Both the position numbers and the translations under genes were made by a program. This document shows, one piece after another, positions 1-10,416 of a stretch of DNA of 64,000 nt. The notes below the pieces were generated by a model. That model was not told the DNA's origin, made no database searches, and was given only the letters and a program-made list of their open reading frames with translations. Positions within the stretch are counted from its first letter, which is position 1. Every line of letters starts with the position of its first letter. The DNA is taken from the NCBI RefSeq assembly GCF_003853645.1, contig NZ_QTPO01000005.1, positions 156,427 through 220,426 on the forward strand, given 5' to 3'. Origin of the DNA: Burkholderia sp. Bp9143. GTDB lineage: Bacteria > Pseudomonadota > Gammaproteobacteria > Burkholderiales > Burkholderiaceae.

Positions 1-1290
1 GATCAGGCCTCTTCGAACTGGCGCCTCGAAACCATCGCCGTGCACGGTGGCTATCGCCCCGACCCGACCACGCGCGCGGTCGCGGTGCCGATCTACCAGA
101 CCGTTGCGTACGCATTCGACGACACGCAGCACGGCGCGGACCTGTTCGACCTGAAGGTGCAGGGCAACATCTACACACGGATCATGAACCCGACGACGGA
201 CGTGCTCGAGCAGCGGATCGCCGCGCTCGAGGGCGGCATCGGCGCGCTCGCGCTGGCGTCGGGCCAGGCGGCCGTCACGTACGCGATCCAGACGATCGCG
301 GAAGCCGGCGACAACATCGTGTCCGCCAGTTCGCTGTATGGTGGCACCTACAACCTGTTCGCGCACACGCTGCCGCAATACGGGATCACGACGCGCTTCG
401 CCGATCCGCGCGATCCCGCATCGTTCGAGCCGCTGATCGACGCGCGCACGAAGGCGATCTTCGCGGAATCGGTCGGCAACCCGCTCGGCAACGTGACCGA
501 CATCGCCGCACTCGCCGCCATCGCGCATCGTCACGGGATCCCGTTGATCGTCGACAACACGGTGCCGTCGCCGTACCTGCTACGCCCGTTCGAGCACGGC
601 GCGGACATCGTCGTGCACTCGCTGACGAAGTATCTCGGCGGCCACGGCACGAGCCTCGGCGGCGCGATCGTCGATTCCGGCAAGTTCCCGTGGGCGCGGC
701 ATGCGGACCGCTTCAAGCGGCTCAATGAACCCGACGTCAGCTATCACGGCGTTGTATACACCGAAGCGTTCGGACCGGCCGCGTACATCGGCCGCGCGCG
801 CGTCGTGCCGCTGCGCAACATGGGCGCGGCGATCTCGCCGTTCAACGCGTTCCAGATCCTGCAGGGCATCGAGACGCTCGCGCTGCGCGTCGAACGCATC
901 AGCGACAACGCATTGAAGATCGCACAGCATCTGGCGCGCCATGAACACGTCGAATGGGTGAACTATGCGGGGCTGCCCGATCACCCGGATCATCCGCTCG
1001 TCGCGCGCTACCTGTCGGGCCGCGCGCCGGGCATCCTGACGTTCGGCGTGAAGGGCGGCCGTGACGGCGGCGCCCGGTTCCAGGATGCGCTGAAGCTGTT
1101 CACGCGGCTCGTCAACATCGGCGATACGAAGTCGCTCGCGACGCATCCGGCCTCGACGACGCACCGGCAACTGTCGCCGGCCGAACTCGCGAAGGCCGGC
1201 GTGAAGGAGGAAACGGTGCGGCTGTCGATCGGGATCGAGCATATCGACGACCTGCTCGCCGATCTCGACCAGGCGCTCGCGCAGCTGTGA
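1..1290 (+). CDS. metY: O-acetylhomoserine sulfhydrylase (5' end outside window)
   Basis: This is a PLP-dependent enzyme of the Cys/Met metabolism family. It should convert O-acetyl- or O-succinylhomoserine plus sulfide to homocysteine in the cytoplasm. The reading frame is open from base 1 (DQASSNWRLETIAVHGGY), so the gene begins before the window; the GTG at 40 is internal, because the conserved ETIAVHGGY stretch spans it. The PLP lysine is the AAG at 628-630 in the motif SLTKYLGGHG, and SGQAAVTY and the substrate-site YTRIMNPT are present. About 430 residues are visible, close to the full family length. The choice of MetY over cystathionine gamma-synthase rests on overall similarity (DDTQHGADLFDLKVQGNIYTR) and is quite secure. 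A hairpin follows the stop codon. Confidence 0.9.
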   Translation, partial: DQASSNWRLETIAVHGGYRPDPTTRAVAVPIYQTVAYAFDDTQHGADLFDLKVQGNIYTRIMNPTTDVLEQRIAALEGGIGALALASGQAAVTYAIQTIAEAGDNIVSASSLYGGTYNLFAHTLPQYGITTRFADPRDPASFEPLIDARTKAIFAESVGNPLGNVTDIAALAAIAHRHGIPLIVDNTVPSPYLLRPFEHGADIVVHSLTKYLGGHGTSLGGAIVDSGKFPWARHADRFKRLNEPDVSYHGVVYTEAFGPAAYIGRARVVPLRNMGAAISPFNAFQILQGIETLALRVERISDNALKIAQHLARHEHVEWVNYAGLPDHPDHPLVARYLSGRAPGILTFGVKGGRDGGARFQDALKLFTRLVNIGDTKSLATHPASTTHRQLSPAELAKAGVKEETVRLSIGIEHIDDLLADLDQALAQL

Positions 1291-1296
1291 TCCGAA

Positions 1297-1318
1297 GCGG
1301 GCGTGCCGATACGCCCGC
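1297..1318 (+). terminator. Hairpin after metY
   Basis: An 8-bp perfect inverted repeat (GCGGGCGT, loop gccgat, ACGCCCGC) begins 7 bases after the metY stop. Only a weak T-containing tail (gttcaaat) follows, so it is a probable but not classical intrinsic terminator. Confidence 0.5.
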
Positions 1319-1562
1319 GTTCAAATATCCCGACCCTGGAACGCCTACAAGGTGTGCAATCCCGGTTGATGCCGGGGCAACGTCCAGCACGAAACCGCCG
1401 TGCATTGCGGTGCCTGCTGCAAGCACGCTCGACTGCCTAGGCCATTGCTGGTCGAAGCACACGAAGCGGCAGGGATGCCGTTCGCGACGGCCGCGTTCTT
1501 CATCGGCTTCATCGTGTTCTTCCTGATCGAGGGCTCGGTGAAGGCCGGCCAAGGCGCGACCG
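1319..1562. other. Intergenic stretch, no supported gene
   Basis: About 240 bases separate the metY hairpin from the 3' end of the next, oppositely oriented gene. A short plus-strand frame from ATG 1474 encodes one strongly hydrophobic segment (FFIGFIVFFLIEG), but it has no clear ribosome-binding site and runs into the end of the neighbouring gene. I do not call it. Confidence 0.4.
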
Positions 1563-2069
1563 TCACCACGTCGTCGCGGCCGCCGGATACGTGTCGACGA
1601 TGCGCGTGCCGTTGACGGGCGTCACGCCCTCGTTGCGCAACGCGGCCCACAGGTCGATCGCATGCTCGCGCGACTTGCGGCTGCCGTCGTCGGTCAGCAC
1701 GTTCAGCGCGATCACCTCGTCGCGCGTGGTCAGTTGCAGTTGCTCCTTCAGCTTGCGTGACTGATGCGACGCGGTACGGACCTCGCGAAGCATGATTCGC
1801 TGCTCGGCGAGGGGTGCCGGCTCGGCGCCCGCATCAGCGGGCAAGAACGTCAGCTGCCCGTTCCCGACTTCGCATTGCCCGCGCGTGAACGTCGCGCTCC
1901 ACTCGCCCGCCGGCACGGCCGCGAACTCGCAGCGCATCCGTTCGCTCGCGCGGCGGCCGACGTCGTGCGCCGGTGCATGCGACAGCGCGCGCTCCGGCCA
2001 GCCCGCTGCCATTGCGGCCGTCGACACCAGACAGACGGCCGTGATGATCCCTCTCGCCAGGTTGCGCAT
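1563..2069 (-). CDS. Hypothetical exported protein
   Basis: This 168-residue protein is not a family I recognise. The start at 2069 was chosen because GGAGGAAGCTGCA directly precedes the ATG and the N-terminus (MRNLARGIITAVCLVSTAAMAAG) is a good Sec signal peptide with an AMA cleavage site. The mature part has two Cys residues (MRCEF, RGQCE) that could form a disulfide, and a sheet-like C-terminal half. It lies 23 bases downstream of a DUF4148 gene in the same direction and probably shares its transcript. The location is likely periplasmic; the function is unknown. Confidence 0.7.
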   Translation of the reverse strand: MRNLARGIITAVCLVSTAAMAAGWPERALSHAPAHDVGRRASERMRCEFAAVPAGEWSATFTRGQCEVGNGQLTFLPADAGAEPAPLAEQRIMLREVRTASHQSRKLKEQLQLTTRDEVIALNVLTDDGSRKSREHAIDLWAALRNEGVTPVNGTRIVDTYPAAATTW

Positions 2070-2092
2070 TGCAGCTTCCTCCCCGTAGAACA

Positions 2093-2368
2093 TCAACGCA
2101 CCGCGAGGCTGTTGTCGTGCGCATCGACGAGCGGCGCCGCTTCGCCGCGATGCACCGTCGAACGATGGATGTCCTGATTGCGTGCGATGGTGGCCCGGCT
2201 CGGCGGATAGTCGTGCTTCGGACTCGGGATCACGCCATCGTGGCGGGCGCGCAGCAGTTCCTGGCGCACTTCCAGTCGACTCCTGGACTGTGCCGCGGCG
2301 GACTGCGAGAAAGCGGCGATCGACAGCGCGGCAACGACGATGGAAATCAGCGGTCGAGAAATGTTCAT
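2093..2368 (-). CDS. DUF4148 small exported protein (copy 1)
   Basis: This 91-residue exported protein starts at 2368 behind AGGAGCCAACCAC. It has a Sec signal peptide (ISIVVAALSIAAFSQSAAAQ) and the DUF4148 signature in the mature part: RLEVRQELLRARHDG, then YPPSRATIARNQDIH. DUF4148 proteins are short periplasmic proteins abundant in Burkholderiales, with no established biochemical role. A second copy lies at 4578-4862. The promoter region carries one of six shared operators (site 1, 2409-2461). That ties the gene to the metal-efflux operon by inference. The exported protein encoded at 1563-2069 is downstream. Confidence 0.85.
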   Translation of the reverse strand: MNISRPLISIVVAALSIAAFSQSAAAQSRSRLEVRQELLRARHDGVIPSPKHDYPPSRATIARNQDIHRSTVHRGEAAPLVDAHDNSLAVR

Positions 2369-2408
2369 GTGGTTGGCTCCTTGTCCGAAATCGATGAGTC
2401 GAGCCTCA

Positions 2409-2461
2409 AGATTGATACGGCGGCGGTGCGCGATCATGACCACGGGATGACGGTTTCATCA
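2409..2461 (-). promoter_or_regulatory. Shared operator/promoter site 1 (DUF4148 copy 1)
   Basis: Read on the minus strand from 2461, the sequence is TGATG-N5-GTCAT-N7-TCA. It is followed 47 bp after the first base by the -10-like hexamer CAATCT (2414-2409). The first half-site differs by one base from the other five sites (TGATG for TGACG). The predicted transcript start is near 2402, about 35 bases before the DUF4148 start codon. Confidence 0.6.
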
Positions 2462-2530
2462 TCGCTCCGGCAAGCCCGCATCGCCGTACGAATCGACGCA
2501 CGCCGTGTTTCAGCACTCATGACGCGCCGA

Positions 2531-2583
2531 TGACGTGTTTCTCATTTGTCCCTCACCACCACGATTCGAACGGTTCCCAGAAT
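2531..2583 (+). promoter_or_regulatory. Shared operator/promoter site 2 (porin)
   Basis: TGACG-N5-CTCAT-N7-TCA starts at 2531, and the -10-like hexamer CAGAAT starts exactly 47 bp later at 2578. The predicted transcript start is near 2590, about 90 bases before the porin ATG. ATGAC also repeats 11 bp apart at 2519 and 2530, one helical turn, which suits an OmpR-type dimer. Confidence 0.65.
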
Positions 2584-2678
2584 CGCCAGCGCGTTCACGA
2601 CATGCGTCGCCCGCGGACAGAAGGCGCGGCGCATCGATCGACGCACGAAACGATCATCTTGAACCTCAGGGACACACC

Positions 2679-3839
2679 ATGAAAACTCCAGTTCGGCTCG
2701 TCATGTTGTCGGGTGCGCTGCTCACGACCGCCCATGCGGCTCACGCGTCCGAAGTGAGCCTCTACGGCCTGTTCGATACGTCGCTGACGTATGTATGGAA
2801 CGCCAATGCCGACGGCAGGAATCTCGTCGGCCTGGGCAACGGCAACCTGCTCGGCAACCGCTTCGGCGTGAAAGGCGCGGAGGATCTCGGCGGCGGACTG
2901 AAGGCGATCTTCACGCTCGAGAACGGCTTCAATCCGAATACCGGCGCGCTCGGGCAAGGCAACCGGATGTTCGGCCGGCAAGCGTTCGTCGGTGTCGACA
3001 GCGCGCGCTGGGGTTCGCTGACGCTCGGCCGCCAATACGACGCGCTCGCGGACGTCGCGTGGCCGGTGACCGGCGACTTCTACTTCGGCAGCGTTTATGC
3101 GACGCCCGGCGACGTCGACAATTACGACACGTCGTCGCGAACCGACAACGCGGTAAAGTACACGTCGCCCGTGATCGCCGGATTCCAGTTCGTCGGCATG
3201 TATGCGCTCGGCGGCGTGGCCGGCAAGAGCGGCGCCGGGCAAACCTGGTCGGCCGGGCTTTCGTACAGCAACGGTCCGGTCGATGTCGCGGGCGGCTACT
3301 ATTACGCGGCCAACAAGTCACCGCTCGCCAACGGCATCCGCACCGGCTGGAACGGCACCTCCGACGGCACCTTCGATGGATCGCTGGTCAACGGTGGCTA
3401 CATCTCGGCGAAATCGATCGGCATTGCACGCGGCGCGTTGCGCTACAGCTTCGCGCCATTCGCGGTTGGCATCGATTACAGCAACGCGCAGTACAAGGTC
3501 GATGCGATGTCATCGTTCCGCGCCACGCAGAAGTACGATACCGCACGCGGCTTCTTCAACTATCAGGCGAGCCCGAGCCTGCTCGTCGGCATCGGCTACA
3601 GCTATACGAAAGCCCGCGGCGATACGAGCGCGACCTATCACCAGGTGTCCGCCGGCGCCGATTACGTGCTGTCGAAACGCACCGATCTCTATGCGGTCGG
3701 TGCATGGCAACGTGCGAGCGGGGAACAGCGCACGCTCGACGGCGGCACGCAAACGGCGCAAGCGTCGATCGGCTCCTATGGCTACGGCGGCACGCGCACG
3801 CAAGGCATCGTCAATCTCGGGCTGCGTCATCGCTTCTGA
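2679..3839 (+). CDS. Gram-negative trimeric porin
   Basis: This 386-residue general diffusion porin of the Burkholderia OmpC/Omp38 type is located in the outer membrane. The start at 2679 follows AGGGACACACC and opens a signal peptide ending AHA. The mature protein begins SEVSLYGLFDTSLTYVWN, carries the family motifs FGVKGAEDLGGGLKAIFTLENGF and MFGRQAFVGV, and ends in ...LGLRHRF with the C-terminal Phe needed for BAM recognition. The upstream region has shared operator site 2, so expression probably responds to the same regulator as the czc operon. A strong terminator follows 157 bases downstream, but it may belong to a separate small RNA. Confidence 0.93.
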   Translation: MKTPVRLVMLSGALLTTAHAAHASEVSLYGLFDTSLTYVWNANADGRNLVGLGNGNLLGNRFGVKGAEDLGGGLKAIFTLENGFNPNTGALGQGNRMFGRQAFVGVDSARWGSLTLGRQYDALADVAWPVTGDFYFGSVYATPGDVDNYDTSSRTDNAVKYTSPVIAGFQFVGMYALGGVAGKSGAGQTWSAGLSYSNGPVDVAGGYYYAANKSPLANGIRTGWNGTSDGTFDGSLVNGGYISAKSIGIARGALRYSFAPFAVGIDYSNAQYKVDAMSSFRATQKYDTARGFFNYQASPSLLVGIGYSYTKARGDTSATYHQVSAGADYVLSKRTDLYAVGAWQRASGEQRTLDGGTQTAQASIGSYGYGGTRTQGIVNLGLRHRF

Positions 3840-3870
3840 TCGCGACGACGGCGGCATACGGATACGCACA

Positions 3871-3923
3871 TGACGAAAATTTCATCTTTCGATCAGGTTC
3901 GCGGCGGATCGTATCGCTACGAT
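3871..3923 (+). promoter_or_regulatory. Shared operator/promoter site 3 (orphan, small RNA)
   Basis: TGACG-N5-TTCAT-N7-TCA starts at 3871, with -10-like TACGAT at 3918-3923, again 47 bp from the first base. It matches site 5 at 18 of the 20 bases outside the N5 spacer, including the stretch TTCATCTT(T/G)CGATCA. No protein gene follows in this direction before a strong terminator at 3996-4029. Confidence 0.65.
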
Positions 3924-3929
3924 CGAATA

Positions 3930-4029
3930 CGTGACGGGTGATACCCGTTGCAAACCACGCAAGCGTATCGCTGTCGCACGGCACGATCACGCGTTGGGCC
4001 CGGACGCTGCCAGCGCCGGGCCTTTTTTT
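3930..4029 (+). ncRNA. Candidate metal-regulon small RNA
   Basis: A transcript of about 100 nt is predicted between the promoter at 3871-3923 and the terminator at 3996-4029. The expected 5' end would fold into a 6-bp hairpin (ACGGGT, loop GAT, ACCCGT, 3934-3948). An unstructured A/C-containing stretch (GCAAACCACGCAAGCG) follows, and then the terminator hairpin with seven T. This stem, single-stranded seed, terminator-plus-U-tail layout is typical of Hfq-type small RNAs. Antisense readthrough into the lipoprotein gene at 4044-4283 is the main alternative role. It is inferred from sequence only; no family was recognised. Confidence 0.45.
3996..4029 (+). terminator. Strong intrinsic terminator
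   Basis: GGCCCGG pairs with CCGGGCC around an inner cgctg/cagcg stem, and seven T follow at 4023-4029. The orientation terminates plus-strand transcripts, either the porin mRNA or the small RNA proposed at 3930. Confidence 0.85.
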
Positions 4030-4043
4030 CGTGCGCACCGCGA

Positions 4044-4283
4044 TCAGGGGGTGACGTCGCGCTTCGGGAACACACACGGATGCGTCTTCACGTGGAAGTT
4101 CGGATTGCCGCAGCGATGCCCCGCGTAATCGACCTGCTCACCGGGCAGCAGGTCGACCGGCGCCGGCTTGCGCGCGGCGGACGGGGCGGCCGCAGCGGTG
4201 TCGGGGCGCGTCGAGACGCAGCCGACGAGCAACGGGACGACCAGAACGGCAATCAACGACAGGCGAATGGCGGGACGATGCAC
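4044..4283 (-). CDS. Small lipoprotein
   Basis: This 79-residue lipoprotein has a hydrophobic signal (IRLSLIAVLVVPLLVGC) with lipobox LVGC. An Ala/Pro-rich linker follows, then a short domain with two Cys (HRCGNPNFHVKTHPCVFPK) and several His. The GTG at 4283 is preferred as start because upstream ATG codons (4406, 4388) lie before or on the predicted -10 of operator site 4 and would give an improbably long leader. The conserved Cys/His could bind metal or form a disulfide, but that is only an inference. It probably sits in the inner leaflet of the outer membrane, since Val, not Asp, follows the lipid Cys. Confidence 0.6.
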   Translation of the reverse strand: MHRPAIRLSLIAVLVVPLLVGCVSTRPDTAAAAPSAARKPAPVDLLPGEQVDYAGHRCGNPNFHVKTHPCVFPKRDVTP

Positions 4284-4386
4284 GGTTTGATCCGGAATGA
4301 AAGTGGAAACGGGATCGCCTCGCCTTCCGTGCTGCCACGGCGCAACGAAGCGACTGCCGTCGGCGACGTCGCCATCGGCAAATCGC

Positions 4387-4439
4387 ATGTTCCGTTTCCC
4401 GTTCATCGCGTCGATGACCCGAATATGACGATTGCGTCA
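4387..4439 (-). promoter_or_regulatory. Shared operator/promoter site 4 (lipoprotein)
   Basis: On the minus strand from 4439 the sequence is TGACG-N5-GTCAT-N7-TCA, with -10-like GAACAT at 4392-4387. The core is a perfect dyad ATGAC-N6-GTCAT (4425-4440). The predicted transcript start is near 4380, about 97 bases before the GTG of the lipoprotein gene. Confidence 0.6.
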
Positions 4440-4480
4440 TGTCGACCGGACCCGCACGTCATCCGCCCCGCCACGCAATC

Positions 4481-4533
4481 TGACGCATTTTTCATCTTGC
4501 GATCACGGTCACGCCCGGCTGTTTTCGCATACT
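4481..4533 (+). promoter_or_regulatory. Shared operator/promoter site 5 (DUF4148 copy 2)
   Basis: TGACG-N5-TTCAT-N7-TCA starts at 4481, with -10-like CATACT at 4528-4533. The predicted transcript start near 4540 leaves a 38-base leader before the DUF4148 start codon. Divergent site 4 is 41 bp away, so one regulator could control both genes of this divergent pair. Confidence 0.65.
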
Positions 4534-4577
4534 GGGTCCATGGATCGCCACCCGGCGGCCTCATCACGGAGAACCCC

Positions 4578-4862
4578 ATGAAAACGGCAAAACTCACGAC
4601 CCTGTTCATCACCGCCACGCTGTCGCTCGGCGTGGCCTCGCAAGCCGCGTTCGCACAAACGCAAACGCAGGGCAAGACCCGCGCCGAAGTTATCAACGAA
4701 CTGAAGCAGGCGCAGCACGACGGCACGCTGCCGACGAGCAAGACGCAGTACCCGCCGACCGCCGAGATCGTCGCGCGTAACAAGGAGCTTCACGGGATTT
4801 CGGTGCATGCCGGCGAGAAGGCACCGCAGGCCGACAATCACGACAGCCTCGCGACCCGCTGA
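4578..4862 (+). CDS. DUF4148 small exported protein (copy 2)
   Basis: This 94-residue exported protein begins at 4578 behind CGGAGAACCCC. It has a signal peptide ending in AFAQ and the DUF4148 core (KTRAEVINELKQAQHDG, YPPTAEIVARNKELHGISVHAGE). It aligns along its length with copy 1 at 2093-2368 (RxEVxxELxxAxHDG, YPPxxxxxARNxxxH), so the two are paralogues. The role is unknown. In Burkholderiales, DUF4148 genes often sit next to porins and metal-response genes. Operator site 5 links it to the czc system. Confidence 0.85.
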   Translation: MKTAKLTTLFITATLSLGVASQAAFAQTQTQGKTRAEVINELKQAQHDGTLPTSKTQYPPTAEIVARNKELHGISVHAGEKAPQADNHDSLATR

Positions 4863-4959
4863 TGCCGGTCAGGCGCGGGCGCTGTTCCGCGATCGCGGGC
4901 AGCGTGCCGCGCGCCGCCTTGTCGCGGCGAACGTGCGGCCGTGCCGGATTGCCGCCGAC

Positions 4960-6387
4960 TCACGCATGGGCTGCAGGCACAGCCTTCGGCACGACCGGCG
5001 GACGCTGCGGAAAGCGCAGCCAGAATGTCGTACGCCGGCCGGGATCGCTGGCGACGCCGCATTCGCCGCCGTGGTTGTCCATGATCGACCGGACGATCGC
5101 GAGGCCGAGGCCCGTGCCCGACGCGGAATTGTGACGTGACGGATCGACGCGATAGAACCGCTCGAAAATCCGCGCGACATGCTGCGCGTCGATGCCCGGC
5201 CCCGTATCCGACACAGCGATCGTCGTCACGCCGCCCTTCTCCGAGCAATCGATCGTCACGACGCTGCCGCGCGGCGCGTAAGCCAGCGCATTGGACAGCA
5301 GGTTGCTCAACGCGCGCTGGTACAGCGTGAGATCCGCATCGACCCACGCATGGCCGTCGACCTTCACCGACACGCCCGCATCCTCCGCGAGCGGCTCGTA
5401 GTAGCCGGCGACACGCGACGCTTCCTCGGCCGCATCGAGCCGTCGCACGTCGATCGACGTGCCGGCCTGCTCCGAGCGCGCGAGGAACAGCATGTCCTCG
5501 ATCATCCGCGACAGCCGCTGATACTCGTCGATGCTCGACTCGATCACGTTCCGGTATTCATCCGCGCTGCGCGGCTGCGACAGCACGACCTGCGCGGCCG
5601 CCTGCAGGTTCGTGAGCGGCGTGCGCATGTCGTGCGCGAGATTCGACGAGAACTGGCTCAGCCGCGTAAACGATTCGTTCAGGCGCGCGAGCATCCCGTT
5701 GAACGCGTGTTCCAGTTCCTTCAGTTCGCCTGACGTATCGAGTTCCGGCAACGGATGGGCCAGCCGGCTCGTCGACATCTGCTCGGCCCGCGCCGCGAAA
5801 CGACGCAGCGGGCTCAGCCCGAGCGCCGCGATGCCGTAGGCGATCGCGGCTGCCAGCACGACGCCGAACACCTCGATCACGACGATCGTGTACGCATGCG
5901 TGCGCAGCAGCAGCACGTCGGCGCTGCGGTCGTACTGCACCGCGACGCGCACGACGGGCGCGCCCGCGCCGGCGAGCGGTACGGTCATCACCAGATACTG
6001 GTGCCGCACGCCGGGCGGTGCGACGAACACCGGGATGCGGCCCGCGTCCGTCGACAACAGCGGCGCATAGGTCCGGAACCCCGGCGTGCCGACGATGCGC
6101 GTGCCGGCCGCATCGTAGATCGCGAGATCCATGTTCGGATGCCCATGCAGCTGGTCGACCCAGATATCGGTGTTGCGCGCGACGTCGGCGGTCGAACGCG
6201 CTTCGGCCAGGTGCGTGCCCAGCGCGGCGGAAATGCCGGCCATCTGCTCGGCCGCCGTCGTCCCGATGCGATTGCTCAGCGCCTCGTACAGCGCGATGCC
6301 GCTCGATGCGAGGATCACCGACGTCGACAGGATGATCAGTGCGGTCAGGCGTCCGCGCAGCGTGCGCGGCAGCAGGCGCGCGATCAT
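4960..6387 (-). CDS. Heavy-metal sensor histidine kinase
   Basis: This 475-residue inner-membrane kinase is of the CzcS/CusS/IrlS class. It has TM1 at about residues 14-34, a periplasmic sensor domain (about 35-160), TM2 (about 167-190), HAMP (about 190-240), and a DHp domain with the H-box [13 protein letters not shown] (phospho-His 252). The N-box [17 protein letters not shown] and [12 protein letters not shown]-lid motifs follow. The start at 6387 overlaps the regulator stop as ATGA, giving translational coupling. It ends the czcCBA-regulator-kinase operon, so it should sense periplasmic metal and phosphorylate the partner encoded at 6384-7067. Which metal it senses cannot be read from the sequence. 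Confidence 0.92.
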   Translation of the reverse strand: MIARLLPRTLRGRLTALIILSTSVILASSGIALYEALSNRIGTTAAEQMAGISAALGTHLAEARSTADVARNTDIWVDQLHGHPNMDLAIYDAAGTRIVGTPGFRTYAPLLSTDAGRIPVFVAPPGVRHQYLVMTVPLAGAGAPVVRVAVQYDRSADVLLLRTHAYTIVVIEVFGVVLAAAIAYGIAALGLSPLRRFAARAEQMSTSRLAHPLPELDTSGELKELEHAFNGMLARLNESFTRLSQFSSNLAHDMRTPLTNLQAAAQVVLSQPRSADEYRNVIESSIDEYQRLSRMIEDMLFLARSEQAGTSIDVRRLDAAEEASRVAGYYEPLAEDAGVSVKVDGHAWVDADLTLYQRALSNLLSNALAYAPRGSVVTIDCSEKGGVTTIAVSDTGPGIDAQHVARIFERFYRVDPSRHNSASGTGLGLAIVRSIMDNHGGECGVASDPGRRTTFWLRFPQRPPVVPKAVPAAHA

Positions 6388-7066
6388 GTCGCCGCGCCGT
6401 CGCGCACTTCGAGCACGTAGCCCATCCCGCGCACGGTGTGGATCAGCTTCGGTTCGTATGCGTCGTCGATCTTCGAGCGCAGCCGCCGGATCGCGGAATC
6501 GACGACATTCGTATCGCTGTTGAAATTCATGTCCCACACCTGCGACGCGATCGTCGCGCGCGGCAGGATCTCGCCCTCGCGACGCATCAGCAACCACAGC
6601 AGCGCGAATTCCTTCGCGGTCAGCAGGATCGTGTCGCGCTGACGCGTCGCCTTGCGACGCGTCAGGTCGAGTTCGAGATCGGCCACGCGCAGCGTGTTCG
6701 AATCGCGCGGCTGGCCGCGCCGGAGGATCGACTTGATGCGCGCGGTGAGCTCGACGAAGTCGAACGGCTTGGCCAGGTAATCGTCGGCGCCGAGTTCGAG
6801 CCCCTTCACGCGATCGCCGACGTCGTCGCGCGCGGTGAGGAACAGCACGGGTGTCAATTTACTGCGGCGCAGGTTCTGCAGCAGCGTCCAGCCGTCCTGC
6901 CCCGGCAGCATCACGTCGAGCACGAGCAGGTCGTACTCCTCGGTCTCGGCCTGGTGCTGGCCCGTGATGCCGTCCTCCACCCAGTCGACGACATAGCCGG
7001 CTTCGGTCAGGCCCTTGCGCAGATAGGCGCCCGTTTTCGGTTCATCCTCGACAATCAGAATTCGCA

Positions 7067-7067
<1 letters not shown>
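6384..7067 (-). CDS. OmpR/CzcR-family response regulator
   Basis: This 227-residue transcription factor has an N-terminal receiver (acidic pair EDE, phospho-Asp 51 in LVLDVMLPG, Lys in LAKPFDF) and a C-terminal winged helix ending [13 protein letters not shown]. It belongs to the heavy-metal branch (CzcR, CusR, IrlR). ATG 7067 overlaps the RND pump stop by one base (TGATG), and an in-frame GTG lies one codon upstream. OmpR-type factors of this branch bind dyads such as ATGAC-N6-GTCAT. It is therefore the obvious candidate to bind the six shared sites in this window, including the one in front of its own operon. Confidence 0.93.
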
Positions 7068-10363
<3,296 letters not shown>

Positions 10364-10416
10364 TCAGGCGAATCGCAAACCGGGTGGCGAGTCGCGCAAC
10401 GGCGCATACGTCATGC

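Noticed and set aside
1400..1615. Short plus-strand frame with Cys residues (CGACC) and one hydrophobic segment
   Set aside because: No ribosome site, two candidate frames with incompatible features, and overlap with the end of a well-supported gene. It could be a gene remnant, but the evidence is too thin.
3931..4128. Small GTG-initiated frame in the proposed small RNA
   Set aside because: It would read through the strong terminator hairpin and has no ribosome site; an RNA is the better reading.
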